From Heterobasidion occidentale (Eukaryota; Basidiomycota; Agaricomycetes; Russulales; Bondarzewiaceae): DNA of 64,000 nucleotides. The position numbers and the translations under genes are program-made. Shown here in pieces: positions 35,057-46,700 of this stretch. The stretch lies in NCBI GenBank assembly GCA_039111635.1, contig JBCAQO010000014.1:558001-622000 (forward strand). The letters run 5' to 3'. Under the pieces are notes generated by a model that saw nothing but the letters and a program-made list of their open reading frames with translations, was not told the origin of the DNA and searched no databases. Numbering within the stretch: position 1 is the stretch's first letter; every line of letters starts with the position of its first letter.

Positions 35057-35214
35057 GGACCACGAGAGTCATGACAGTATCGATCATATACCAAATTGTA
35101 ACACTAGTCATATAAACACGATGACTTGTCCTCAACAGCTGTACTCGTACGACATCCAGGCATGGTTACGATGTGAGAAATTGTGCATACTCCCGAACAC
35201 AGTCCAAACTACAT

Positions 35215-38058
35215 TCAAATTCTCCTCTCGCCCGAGAAGCGAGCCAGTTCTGTCTTGGCTCGACGCAGGCGATCAAGCTTTTCCTGCAGCTTCTTTCGAG
35301 CAATACCGACGTTTGAAGGTTCCCGCAACAATTCTTCGCAATAGTCCTTGATATCAGCCCTGTTGAAAGTGATCTCTTTCTTCACAGCGGACGCGAGGCC
35401 TTTGCTCAAGCCGCGAAGGAGTTCCTGATCCACGGTCATGGGAACATAATCCACAAAACGTCTGCTCGCAACTGCAAAGGCGTCAAAGAGCGGACATAGA
35501 CACCGCTGACAGAACGAACCTTGGAAATACGCTTGGACCCTGGCCATGACTTCCAAGGACCGGTCCTGAGGGCCCTCAGGGATGATTCTGGTCAGGTCGG
35601 CAGGTTCGATGCCGGTGAGCCCCAATCTGGTCAAACCTTTCAGCGTTTGCTCGACACCAGCTTTGGCTTCTGGCGACGCGGTTGATTTACTACGCGGATT
35701 GTAGGGCTGCATATTGAGCTCTTTCAGGACCTGCTTTCCAGAATATTGTGACCAAAGTTGGCGGTAATACCCGAAAAATTTCTCTTTGTACTGGCTGAAG
35801 TAGTGCCTGTTGTCAGTGTGAGGCGCCTTTTCGAGATCCAGGAGGCACTGAACACGAAAGTGTGCAGACTCCTTGCAGCGTTCCAGATGATCGTCGACCG
35901 CACGTCTACAATGTTTAGATACATCAGTTTCCATTCGCGAATAAACCTGTCTGAACGCACCGCACGCTATCGCATAGATCACGGTTGCGAAGATTTCCAA
36001 AATGTTCCTCTACGATCTTTCTCATGTGTCCTTTGATCATAGTGTGGGTATCTTCCACGAGCAAGATCGTTGGAGATTGCCATTCCCTGATGGCCGAATC
36101 TATATAGAAATCTACCACCAATTTTGGATTGCTATCTGGTAGCCCGCGACCGATAGACCTACCCGAAGTGGTTAGACGGCGCGAAAGAATTGAAATCATT
36201 TAGCTACCTCTCTATGCGGCTTTGTATATCTTCCATGAAGATGGCCTTTGCACCTAGTCCAGATTCTGGAGGCTCTTCTTCGTCCGACAGTGACTCCGAA
36301 GAAAAATCGACTTCTTCACTCGCCAGAAAATCAGGCGTGGGCAAAGTCTTTGGCGGCTCCCGCGGATCTGGCTGAGCTGAATCATGCAATCTTGGCTTTG
36401 GTTTCATCCACGGGTGGAAGCCTGGCACCGTACAACGAATTGCTCTCGCGAAATGCAATTTTCTCGTGCGAAACCCCCGGAAAAGATCGGCGTTCTCCTC
36501 GTTTCCCTCAACGTGGCCCTCTACCTCACGAGCAAATCGTGTGATCATATCATGGATTTCACTGATGGCGTCGTTTGACGGCGCCTTCGGCAAGCGTAGA
36601 ATTTCTTCAGCGGTGTCGCGGATGAGCTGATCGACCTCCTCTATTAATTGAGGAGTTCTGCACAGACGAGTTGGAAAGACAGTTAGGAGTCAGAAAGGGG
36701 TTTGCGCACCGCTTCATGGCCAAGTCTGAAAGGACTAAATTCATTTTGTGGACCAAGTTCTTGGAAGTGAGATATAACCGGTAAGTGGATTCGATACTTT
36801 CCCATGGCTCCTCTTTCTTGAAAAAATTTTCTTCTTCAGACTGGGCTTGTGTCCAGGTGATACCACGCTCTATGTCGAAAGCATTGGGTCGTTTAACGCA
36901 ATACCAATTGTGCGTCAGCGGCTCTTCTTTGTTACGAATGTACCGCGTCCATAAATCTTCGCTTCTCGGGGCAATTCGATCGGGTTTTGTAAGGACGCCT
37001 GGTGCATAGCGATGAAAAACTTTGACATTCTCTACAAGTACGAAATTCCTACCAATAGTTCTGATGCCCTCTCGATCGTGCTTTCGGGCCAAGTCATGTG
37101 CCCCTTGCGTAGCGAAGTCAACTGTAGTGCAAGTCAGGCATCTATCACAGGACTCCAACCTATGACGAACCTTCGCAGTTCATAGTCAGTAGGATGATGC
37201 AAGTAGGCTTGCAGATATACCACTCGACGAGCTTCGTAATGAGATGTATGTCTGATTCTTTTCCCCGAGTCCCCACGTTTTGTATCAGACCTATAAAACC
37301 GGAGATGAGTCGAAGAGCTGCACATATCTTTGGTGAGGGAGTCAATACCAGGAAGGTCGACGAAGGAAAGATCTGTCAATTTTGGGCCCGTGATTGAGAG
37401 AGAAACGATGTTTCGGGAAAAGGTAAGTTCGGGGCCATGACCTTGATCAGGGGCCCCAACCAAGAATTCCTGAGAATTTGTGTGCGGGTTCAATATGGCG
37501 TTCTGCGCCCTACGGACACGATCTTCAACCAAGCTCCGGTCGAAAATCTTGTCGCCAAATTGTTCATGATGGGGTTGTCCCAAGTCCCTCCCATCTGATT
37601 CGGATATGAAACGTAACGTGACCATGCATGACCACTGTTGATCGCTAGAGGTCCTCAGACGGCACTCCGTGGGACACCTGATACGAAGCGATGAATGATG
37701 GAAATGCATGTATAGATAAAGGAATCTACCTTGTGCAAGTGCCGGCTCCGCGTGGAAGCGTGATTCCCGAGATCGCCTCAATCAAGGACGATTTGCCCGA
37801 ACTTTGAGAGCCAATGACTGCTATGAGCGGAATATTCAGGTCTCCCATGTCCTGTACACTAGTGGAAGGAGGTGACAGATATTATTGGGGTATAGTGCAA
37901 GAGATAGGTTGTACGCCATACCCCACATCTTGCAAACGATTCATCAGGTCAAGCAGCTCCCGCCGATGACCCGTTGGGTCCGATGACAACATGGATAGAC
38001 TCTGATTCTCTACAGCTGTGGCTGATAAACTATCAGTGTCGTGATTAAGGAGGACCAT
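35215..38058 (-). CDS. Dynamin-superfamily GTPase
   Basis: Dynamin-like GTPases assemble on membranes and drive fission or remodelling; this is the fungal Mx/dynamin-like soluble group, not Vps1 or Dnm1. Nine exons (38058-37915, 37851-37730, 37677-37349, 37290-37171, 37121-37053, 36998-36710, 36657-36208, 36158-35961, 35905-35215) join in frame to 803 aa. The GTPase domain has the P-loop GSQSSGKSS (62-70), a Thr in [16 protein letters not shown] (196-199) and TKPD (265-268). The stalk follows ([27 protein letters not shown]), and the GTPase effector domain ends the protein ([38 protein letters not shown]). An acidic Ser/Glu-rich insert ([20 protein letters not shown]) interrupts the stalk near residue 490. 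No PH domain or membrane helix. The start ATG at 38058 is the first in the open exon. Confidence 0.9.
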
Positions 38059-38806
38059 TGATATCTATGGAGAAAGCACTGTGCACTGACAAGACGAGGA
38101 GACGAGAGGCTCAATGCTCACGACTTGAAATGGGCCTGGAGGATAAGGGCGCAACACTCGCAGTGCGCAGTGTCAAGTCACGAGATTCTAGAAGATGAAG
38201 AAGCGGCTGCGCAGTGAGCGTTTTGCCCAAGAAGGGGATGCTGATGTTGAGAGAAACGATAAGTCTATATACAAGTGAATGTCGGTTTGAAGTGACCTTG
38301 GTCGGGCCGTAGCACAGTACATTCCCATTGTCCTCCTCGGGCAGTTCCAGAATCATCGCAGACATCGCAGCAGCACGAGCCGGACCGCATGGCGATGGAG
38401 AGCTCAAGAAGCCAAGAAGGAAGTGTTTTTTCAGCTTAACGCTTGCTGCGCACTGGAACGAAATCGCTCACATGAGCAAGATGTGGCATATACATACAGT
38501 GAGTATCCAAGCCTCGTGCTGAATCTTCCGTGATTGATCGATGCCTCGCTGTTCAATGCGAGGCTAGGATCGGTAAACGATGAGAAAACAGTCTGTAATA
38601 GCTCGATGTTGAATTTAGAAGAGAAAATCCAGTTGGATCACAAAAGCCATTTCAATTACATAATTGGTAAGCGTTGAAGCGGAAGGATCGATACAGTACT
38701 GATACAGTACTACAGCGCCCTGTGTCAAATCCCCGGCTCTCGCCCATATCATTCTGCGTTCTTTTTTGATCTTTTGATTCTGGGGAGAGGTATCATATCA
38801 TTCAGC
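38059..38806. promoter_or_regulatory. Divergent intergenic region between the dynamin-like and CTK3-like genes
   Basis: About 750 bp between two divergent start codons. Short ORFs on both strands (for example minus 38111-38407) have no recognisable product and do not connect to either gene. Nearer the CTK3 side the DNA is AT-rich, with a duplicated GATACAGTACT at about 38,691-38,712. Confidence 0.4.
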
Positions 38807-39775
38807 ATGGACCCTTTTGAAGTAAGGATGCAATTCCTTACCCTACTACGGAGGCTGAATGCGTTAGTTGATCGTTTGCAGTCCGCGAACAGTTTGGAGT
38901 CTGAATAACCTACCAGCTCCCAACAGTCCATTCAGAAAGTCGTAGGATATGCCCTCAAGTATTATTCTCGATGTGGGGAAGACTTGTGGGATTGCATAGT
39001 GGAAGAATGCCAAAAGGTTCGTATTTTCACTCCTTTCGTCTCTTCTCCTGTGACGGCCATGGACAGGGTTCTATCAACAATCGTATCAACATCCTCTACT
39101 TTCTCGATTCTCTTTGCGAGACTTCGCTTCTAGCAAAGACGCATCCCACATCCTTAAGCTCAGACAAGTCTTCAAACAACTGTTTTTACGTAGACTATGT
39201 GTCGCGAGACCTAGGTAAAATCATCGAATATGTCGTACCCGAAGGGAGACAAGGCCTCCCTAACCTGATGAGTACCAAACAGGTATATATACTCGCCGTA
39301 CACTAAACATTCATCTGATTCCGGCTCACAGATACTCGAAAGCTGGCGTAGCAAGCGTATAATAGACCCTCAAATTGTTGACAGTGCAATGACTTCACTC
39401 GATGACCGCAACGCACCCACAAACTCCCCTCCTCACTCCATGCCCTCTCCATTAGCCTCTCATGCATCTGAGCCTGCTCCTCTCCCTCGCCATGAAGTTT
39501 TCAAACGCATTGAGGAAGACAGAGAGCGACACAAGCGTCTTCGAGAGCGTCGATGGGTGCAGCCTGTATCACATGCGCCAAGAATTCATCAGCTGGCATC
39601 CTTCATGCCTCTTACAGACGACGGAGACGGAGAAGACGAGTTGACTATGGACATAGAATTTGAGAATGAGTGGGAGACAACGAGCGATTGGAACGAAGAT
39701 GATGATGATGCGGTCGGAGAAGAGAATGAGCTGTGTTTTCCTGGGGAGGGTGAGGCGCCAATGGACTTGTCGTAG
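38807..39775 (+). CDS. CTK3: CTD kinase subunit gamma, CTK3-like (CID domain)
   Basis: CTK3 is the third subunit of CTDK-I, with CTK1 kinase and CTK2 cyclin. The complex phosphorylates Ser2 of the RNA polymerase II C-terminal domain in the nucleus. Four exons (38807-38862, 38917-39016, 39067-39282, 39332-39775) join to 271 aa. The N-terminal CID/VHS-like helical domain reads MDPFEVRMQFLTLLRRLNAS, VVGYALKYYSRCGEDLWDC, NNRINILYFLDSLCETSLL and FYVDYVSRDLGKIIEYVVP. Then follow the linker ILESWRSKRIID, the charged helix RHEVFKRIEEDRERHKRLRE and an acidic C-terminus. Order of motifs and length fit fungal CTK3. The start is the first ATG of the open exon; the first exon is only 56 nt. Confidence 0.88.
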
Positions 39776-40340
39776 TTCGGTGAGCGTCGTTGTGGTTGTG
39801 CAGCATTGTCGTCTGACGACTCCCACCTAGGCTGGTATCTTCTGTGTGTCATTGTATGATTATATTATCGACCGTGGCTGTCCAAGTACACTACGTTTTG
39901 TATGCTGAGTGAGATGTTAGAGTGATTCTATCTTTTGTACCTCTCTAAGTCAGCTTGGTCCACGATATTTCTCCACGCGAAAATGTGAGTGTTGAGCAAG
40001 TCGATGCACATGTATCAACTGAACTATTCTTGCGATGTTTCGCACCTCATCGCCTGTACTGAAGCACGAGGGGTCCCCGTGTGGCCTCGTGTGGCCTCGT
40101 GTGGCAGAGAGTCGTGTACACGATCGATCAGGCATCAAGTGGTGATCCGTAGCGTAACCTCGCAAGGCTGCAGCGCGACTCCCCAAATCACCACTATCCT
40201 ATCGTACGGCTTGAAGGTTGAAGGCGAGCGTTATCTCTCCGTGCCGCCACTCGTGAATTGAACTTCTGGTGTGCCAAAGGCAGGAAGTTCTTAGTTTCGA
40301 AGAAGGTCGTAGGCTGTCCTCCGACGTTATAATCCTCATC
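39776..40340. other. Intergenic stretch between the CTK3-like and hypothetical genes
   Basis: It probably contains the CTK3 3' UTR followed by upstream DNA of the next gene. A short tandem repeat of GTGTGGCCTC (two and a half copies) lies near 40,078-40,104. No convincing coding exon was seen. Confidence 0.4.
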
Positions 40341-40679
40341 ATGACAATCCGCGAATCCATCCGAGAGAATTCTCGTGGCTCCCCAACACTCTCTCACGGC
40401 AGCGGTAGCACCATGAAGCTTTCATCGGAGGAAATAGCACATTGGGTGCAGGACTCGATTTCAAAATCCCTGCAAACCGACACACCATGTTCTCCGTTGG
40501 CTGGAACGTCACCGGTGTCACCACTCAGATCGAAACCATTGGCGCTTCAGTCTGAGCGCTCCGAAATTTTTCTCCAATCAAAATCTTCTCAACTCCCAGG
40601 GAATCCGGCAAGCGCGACTGCGCCTCCTTCGGCAAGCAACAAGGTAGACACCAAGAAGTCTCCTACTCGGGAGATCTAG
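40341..40679 (+). CDS. Hypothetical Ser/Pro-rich protein, possibly continuing past an in-frame stop to 40964
   Basis: I do not recognise this gene. ATG 40341 opens a 112-aa frame (MTIRESIRENSRGSPTLSHG) containing LSSEEIAHWVQDSISKSLQ and a Ser/Pro/Lys-rich second half. It ends at a TAG at 40677-40679. The same frame then stays open to 40964 and encodes a similar lysine- and serine-rich segment in which a short motif is repeated (RPSPWAKK, RSSPWAKK). A 36-nt GT-AG intron (GTAGAC to ATCTAG) would remove the stop and keep the frame, but that is shorter than any other intron here. So the gene may end at 40679, be longer, or be interrupted. Confidence 0.4.
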   Translation: MTIRESIRENSRGSPTLSHGSGSTMKLSSEEIAHWVQDSISKSLQTDTPCSPLAGTSPVSPLRSKPLALQSERSEIFLQSKSSQLPGNPASATAPPSASNKVDTKKSPTREI

Positions 40680-41270
40680 GGTGCTAGAGTGTATGCTCAA
40701 GTCTATGCGAAGCAGCCCGCAGATCTGCAGGTGACTGCTCCTGATGCGATGACTACAACATCGAAAGAGAATATCATCATCACCCCTTCAAAGCATGATA
40801 ACCAGCTCCTTGATGCGATAGACACCAAAGATGACCGCAATAGGGCAGTCCGACCGAGTCCTTGGGCAAAGAAGGCGGATCCACAGAATAAGACTCCTGT
40901 TGTCCGATCGAGTCCTTGGGCAAAGAAAGGGTCTTTTGAAGCAGATGTGATCAAATATATTTAATGGTTACAGGGCCATGCCGCTATGGAAGTACTGACG
41001 CCTCAAACAGTCAATTGTACTCAATCTATTGTATCAGTGGTTGTTCTGTTAGTCGATTGGCACTCTCATGTAGCATACGTGCCAGGCTTTGTGAGCTAAC
41101 TATACATGACATCGTAAAATGAAACGTGTACGCTTGCCCTTTTCTTTTACGACCGTTTCTCCGTCTGGTATTATGGTGAGAGTGTTCTCATAATATATCT
41201 TCAAGATTTTGGGCCTCGGTCACCATCAAGATGGCCCATCCAGGCTCCGCTGACGATAGGTCGGATCTCA

Positions 41271-41305
41271 CAGGACCCTGGCATATCCCTATAGAGGTCC
41301 GATCC
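41271..41305 (+). repeat. Left terminal inverted repeat of the MITE-like element
   Basis: A 35-bp arm, perfect reverse complement of 41919-41953. Homology stops exactly at the flanking ATCTCA on the outside and at position 41306 on the inside. Confidence 0.9.
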
Positions 41306-41918
41306 AAAATCGCGATTTTTGGGCCTTTTCGTCCGCAGGCTTTTTGACCTAAAAACGTCAGAAATCGGATCGGACCTCCAAAAATCGCCCCGATTCGTCC
41401 TCATTTTTGATCGGACCTATCTTTCAGCCCAATTCGTCCGCATTTACGGATCGGACCTCAAAAACGGCACTTTTCGTCAGCATAAAACCCAAAAAACCTA
41501 TATTTTTGGAAGGCTGGTGTTCTGCACTACAACTAATTGACATCTACGTCTATTTGTTCTAGTGATGACAGGCATTGAGCATGTCGAGCGTGTTTCATTT
41601 CAATGAGCTTGTGATGCAAAGAAAATGTACCACACGAGGTCTCTCCTTAATTGGGAGCAACAAAAGAGCATATTTTTGAGGTTAAATCTAGGTAAGCTGA
41701 TTGATAGGTTGAGGAAATAATTTGCTCGTGGATCGCTACCGGGGTGCTCCCCTGGGTCTGGGGTGGGAGCAAATCCGTCCGCACTGAGGATCGGACATGG
41801 CTACCGACGAGTCAATTTTCGACGCAAGTTGGATCGGACCTATCCCAAAATTTGACCCTTTCCGTCCGCAAACGGATCGGACCTTAGTCGATATTTTGAC
41901 CCTTTTCCGTCCGCAAAC

Positions 41919-41953
41919 GGATCGGACCTCTATAGGGATATGCCAGGGTCCTG
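41919..41953 (-). repeat. Right terminal inverted repeat of the MITE-like element
   Basis: A 35-bp arm, perfect reverse complement of 41271-41305. It begins with the last GGATCGGACCT copy and ends GCCAGGGTCCTG next to the ATCTCA duplication. Confidence 0.9.
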
Positions 41954-42071
41954 ATCTCACGCCGCTGAGATCAACTCCGCTCGAAATATTTTATACGTGG
42001 ACAGACTGCCTAAATCGGCACTCTCACCAGCTTTCCCCTCTGTATCTTATCCTTTACAAGCAACGTATTAC

Positions 42072-43553
42072 ATGGGGGATGAATATGATGATCTGCTTCA
42101 AAAGATCTCCAAAAATGACTCGCTAAACCATGATGATTCTGTTAGTCGCATTCCCCGTCTTCGTCATTATGATGCAGAACATCACTTTCCAGGGTTTGCT
42201 TGAACCATATACGTATATCACTTCTAATCCAGGTAAAGAAATTAGGGGAGAGATGATAGAGGCCTTTAATAAGTGGTTGAACGTCCCCGTCCAAAGCTTA
42301 CGAGTCATCGCGCGAGTGATTAGCATGCTTCACAATGCTAGTTTATTGTGAGCACTTGCTTCACCGCAGCCATTGATGGCGGATTTAACATAGATCTGCG
42401 CAGGATAGACGACATCGAGGATGATTCCCAATTGCGAAGAGGCCAACCAGGTCGGTTGTTACATGGACATGTGTTCTCTGTTTCACTAACCGACTGCGCC
42501 ATGTCTGCGATTCTTCGCAGTTGCACACAAGATATACGGTATCCCGCAGACCATCAATGCGGCAAACTACGCATATTTTCTTGCCTACCAAGAACTCTTC
42601 TCTTTGAGGCGATTGTCGGCAGAGTTGACCTCGCAATCGGTCACGAACACCGAAGCACCACGAGAGAGGCTGTACTCGAATGCCGAACTGGACAGAATTG
42701 TGAACGGTTTGACCCTTTCATTCAATGATCTTAATTCAAAGCTTACCCATACTAGACGAACTCCTCAATCTTCATCGAGGCCAAGGTCTTGAGCTTCTTT
42801 GGAGAGATTGTTTACAATGTCCGACCGAAGAGGAATATATTGCGATGGTGAACAACAGTTGAGTTCAATCTATCGATTAATCACCAAGCTGCACTTCAGC
42901 ACGAGCTGATTCGAGGTCAACTTGAATATTTTCAGAGACAGGTGGTCTGTTCAGAGTAGCCATCAAATTGATGATGGCATGTGCCACCACTAACGCCAAC
43001 GTGTAGGTCAATTTCCGTGACACATTCGACACCAGTGTTCAAGTCAATATATAGCGACTATGTCCCTTTAGTCAATCTCATCAGCATCTACTTCCAGATA
43101 CGAGATGACTACATGAACTTACAGAGCACACAAGTAAGTCATGCCTGGCAGGCTGTGTGGACGAAGCTGACGGATCTGCGCAGTATGCTACTAACAAGGG
43201 TTTCGCAGAGGACCTGACGGAAGGCAAATTCTCTTTTCCAATTGTGCATGCAGTGCGCGCAGACACGTCCAATCGACAAGTACTCAGTCAGTCTTTTTCT
43301 GCACGTCTTCATGTGCAGCCCTTATCAGCCACGCAACACAGATGTGCTACAGAAGCGTCCCACAACGCCGACACTGAAAGTACATATAATTTCGTACCTC
43401 CAGAATCACACGAAATCGTTCGACTATACACTGCAGGTGCTGCACAAGCTCGAGAAGCAAACGTACGAAGAAATCGATAGACTTGGAGGGAATGTAGGAT
43501 TGCAGGCCATAATCGACTCACTTCGCATATCCCCAGACATACGAACGGCTTGA
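42072..43553 (+). CDS. Geranylgeranyl diphosphate synthase
   Basis: The enzyme condenses isopentenyl diphosphate with allylic diphosphates to make C20 geranylgeranyl diphosphate for protein prenylation, ubiquinone and diterpenes. Nine exons (42072-42140, 42178-42347, 42404-42450, 42521-42706, 42756-42857, 42936-43002, 43055-43133, 43184-43279, 43329-43553) join to 323 aa, the normal length for fungal GGPP synthase. Landmarks: [17 protein letters not shown], the first Asp-rich motif [12 protein letters not shown] (82-), [32 protein letters not shown], the second motif FQIRDDYMN (208-212), and the C-terminal [16 protein letters not shown]. The first intron is only 37 nt and stopless, so an alternative start at ATG 42127/42130 reading straight through is possible. 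No terpene or meroterpenoid cluster genes lie nearby, which argues for the housekeeping copy. Confidence 0.93.
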
Positions 43554-43734
43554 CAACTGAAGAAAAAGATACACTGTATTGACCTGTACTCACATAAGCC
43601 TTCTGCATAAGACTCCACTACTAACACCACCGTTTGTTATATCGACGTTTGATTAATATACAATGATCTTGCAGAACAGTAGATAAGACTAAGTCTCGAT
43701 TTTTGGCAGTCGGCCCGAACTAGGAAACTACGCC

Positions 43735-46700
43735 CTACGATCCGTATAATGTTTCGTCTCGTCGTTTCAGTAGATCTCGGGCTTCCCGCGCAGGACGAGC
43801 GATACTCGGCTTGTCCGTCCCAATGTTTTCTTGTAGCTTCTGCGAGACATTTCGTAAGTCATGGAAGACACTAGATATGTCAATTTCTGGATAGTCTCCA
43901 TCAGACGGCGACAAGACTGCAAGTATGCAGTGTGAAGATAGAATGTTTGGAGGTGTGCCGCCTGTAAGGTAGGACCTAGATGTTCGTGAGATCAGGTTAA
44001 AGGTCAAACCGTTCGACATAGTAGAGGACACACTCGACAATGGGCTGAACAAGTTTGGGATGAAGAGAGAGCGAAGCGAAGAGTTGTGCAACTGATTGCA
44101 GATAATGTTCTGTCGCATATCAGGTTAGTACTTATCTGACAACACAAAAGGTGAACGAACCATCATGGCTCTCCTTGAATGCATCTGCTACTACTTCCAA
44201 TGCTGACTCTCTGGCCTTCTCACCAACATTATCTCCTCCATTCCTGACAACGTTGGCCAAAGCGAGAATCAAACTACCTGCAATACTGTCATCGTTGATT
44301 CTTGCTCCTGTGATCAACTCTGTGACAACTGGGTCTACCCGGGGCTGATTCTTCATCAGAACACCCAAAGCCTGCCCCGCCTTCGTCCGAACAACGGCAC
44401 TCGCGGCGTCACTCGTACTCTTGACAAAGGTGCGCTGTAGTTGAGGAAAGAAGGGCTTGACAAACGCTGGGATCCGCTCCAACATTGTCATTAGTGCACT
44501 CAGGATGGCAGTTTTGACAGCCGGCGGGTAGGTCGTTGCCTGAGTGGCCACACGAATAAGAGGGCCTGTGAAGGGAACAACGAAGGGTTTTATGGCATTT
44601 TGTTCTGTCCGTTCGACGAGATCGCCGATCGCATATGCAGCCTGCTCTCTTTGCTCGTTGCTACCTGTTGTAAGACCTGCGATGACTATCGGGACAAAGG
44701 GAGCAATGCCTTTGGGGAGACTGTAGCCTGGGACGGTGGAACCAGGGCCACCGGTTCCCTCAATAGTCCTTCGAAGAGGCACGACCAGAGGCTCGAGTTC
44801 ATCCTTCGGAATAGACTTGACAAAGATGTCCAATGCGTTCCATGCCGCCGTATGAACCGCGATATCGCGATCGTCTAATGACGAGACAAGCTGGCGAATC
44901 CAATCCACACGGTACAGTGATGAATCGAGTTCGGAGACTTGGCAAAATAGAGCGAAATATTTAGATGCGCTGATACGGCGCTTGGGATCATCATTTTTGA
45001 CCCTATATGTGACCTGGTCGGAACATCGTGTTTCAGAGAGAGCAAGTAAACTCACCATCCTAGAAGGAGCATCATTAGTGTGTTCAATCCTTCTGGGTCA
45101 TTCACCGATGCCAGAAGGGATTTGATTGCCTCCTCTACAGCTTCTTGGAGATCCTCATCAGGTTGGTCGTCCAATGATTCATTGGCCTTGACCAATGTAC
45201 CAAGAATTACAGAGAGCCGCCGGCTCAACGCGTTGCCGGCTACAGTCACAAGAGACGCCAGTGCTCGAGCATTAAAGACAGTCATGGGGATCGTGGTCAG
45301 AGTGGGAATCAGTACAGGGAACACGGTGGATGCTCGGACCTGTCGGTCGGGAATCAGTGCACAAATCCTTACTATGGTCCTGTGATTGTTACTTACGCTC
45401 ATGACTTCTTTGAGGGCTTTCAGTGCAGTGCCGGAGCTCTCACCGGGTTGACGCAAGGCCTCCAACAAAGTGGGAATCGTTTGATCAATCGCTTTCGCGC
45501 CCAGATGTTCTTGCAGAACGTCGAACGCTTTTGCAGCTGCGGACCGGACGCTACTGTCGTCGTCAACGAGAGATGTTCTGACCATGGAGATGATATCGTC
45601 TTCTTGACCTTCTCGCTGGGCATCATTGGAGCTGGTTCTGTAAGTCAGAGTTAATGGACTGCTATGAACATGGGGGTTTGATGGGGCTCACAGAACTTCA
45701 CATAGCATCAAGCAGACACTTCCCCTTGTCCTAGCATCAGGAGAAGTTGATTTGTTTCGGAGAATTGTCACTATCTCGCCCATGACTTTTTCACCAAATT
45801 TGCGGCACAACTCTGCAGTTGTACGAGCTGCCGTCTGTACATCGTCAGTTTAATAAAAGACATAGGATATTGTCGACATGACTGGTACCTCTTGTTGATC
45901 AAACTCTGAACTAGAGAGTAGAGGCAAGACTTGAGAAACAAGCTCTGGTAAGATTTCCCTGACTAAACGGCGCGATTTTGGGTCAACAACACGTCTACAG
46001 AGAAGACAAAAGCCCTACCGGTCCTTGGGGTGTTGGCAACAAGCACCTTCCAAATATGTATTGACGACTGGCGGACAGCGTGAATGGCATCCTGGCGAGC
46101 AAGGTACAGTGCGGAGAGAATGCGGTCTCTGCGTTCGGCCCCCAAAACTTCTGTGAGTGCTTTCCTAGAGGTCTCTGCCACGGCCACATCAACACCCTCA
46201 TCGTCTTCCTCGATCTCAGACTTGCCGCTGATTCCAGATACTTTGAAAAGGAGCTCGCCGACTAGGGTGATAGAAGATTGCTGCGCAGCACATCAGTCAT
46301 GATTTCGGGCTTGTGTGTCAAAACGTACCCTGATGCGCCAACCAGGATCAAACATCCCATGTTCGAGTTCCGGAAGAAGGAGGTCTATCGCTCGACTGGA
46401 ATAATTAGTAACAATCATTCGTCCTGCTCGCATAGCAGCCTCTCTGACATATTCCTCTGTATCTGAAAGCCCGCTGAGGATGGGGGAGATGATCTTAGGT
46501 AGGTGAGGCTGAAAGCGAGTACCGAATGTGGCGGGCAAAAAGACGAGGAGTGACATGAATCCCTCTCTGACAGTGCTCCGTGGTGATTGGGCATTGGAAA
46601 TGATATCAGGCAGAAGTCCTTCGAGACGCTCCATTCCCAGACCCGAAAGGACCTCACTGAGCCCTTGAGCTGCACCCTGCCTATCAACTCCGGACGTATC

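Larger units (their letters stand above)
41271..41953. mobile_element. 683-bp MITE-like element with 35-bp terminal inverted repeats
   Basis: The outer 35 bp on each side (41271-41305 and 41919-41953) are perfect reverse complements, beginning CAGGACCCTGGCATATCCC. They are flanked by ATCTCA on both sides (41265-41270 and 41954-41959), a likely 6-bp target-site duplication. Inside are subterminal copies of GGATCGGACCT: 41367, 41408 and 41448 on the left, and 41788, 41831, 41874 and 41919 on the right. Most are preceded by TTCGTCCGCA-type sequence. The central 250 bp is AT-richer and unrelated. There is no transposase ORF, so it would be a non-autonomous DNA transposon. The superfamily is unassigned: the TIR resembles a hAT end (CAG) only weakly, and 6 bp is not the hAT duplication length. 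Confidence 0.8.

Noticed and set aside
41490..41760. Transposase remnant in the centre of the inverted-repeat element
   Set aside because: The central 250 bp has stops in all frames and no DDE-like motif.
42000..43553. Terpenoid biosynthetic cluster around the GGPP synthase
   Set aside because: Neighbours are GCN1, a transposon-like element and a hypothetical gene; no cyclase, P450 or prenyltransferase.
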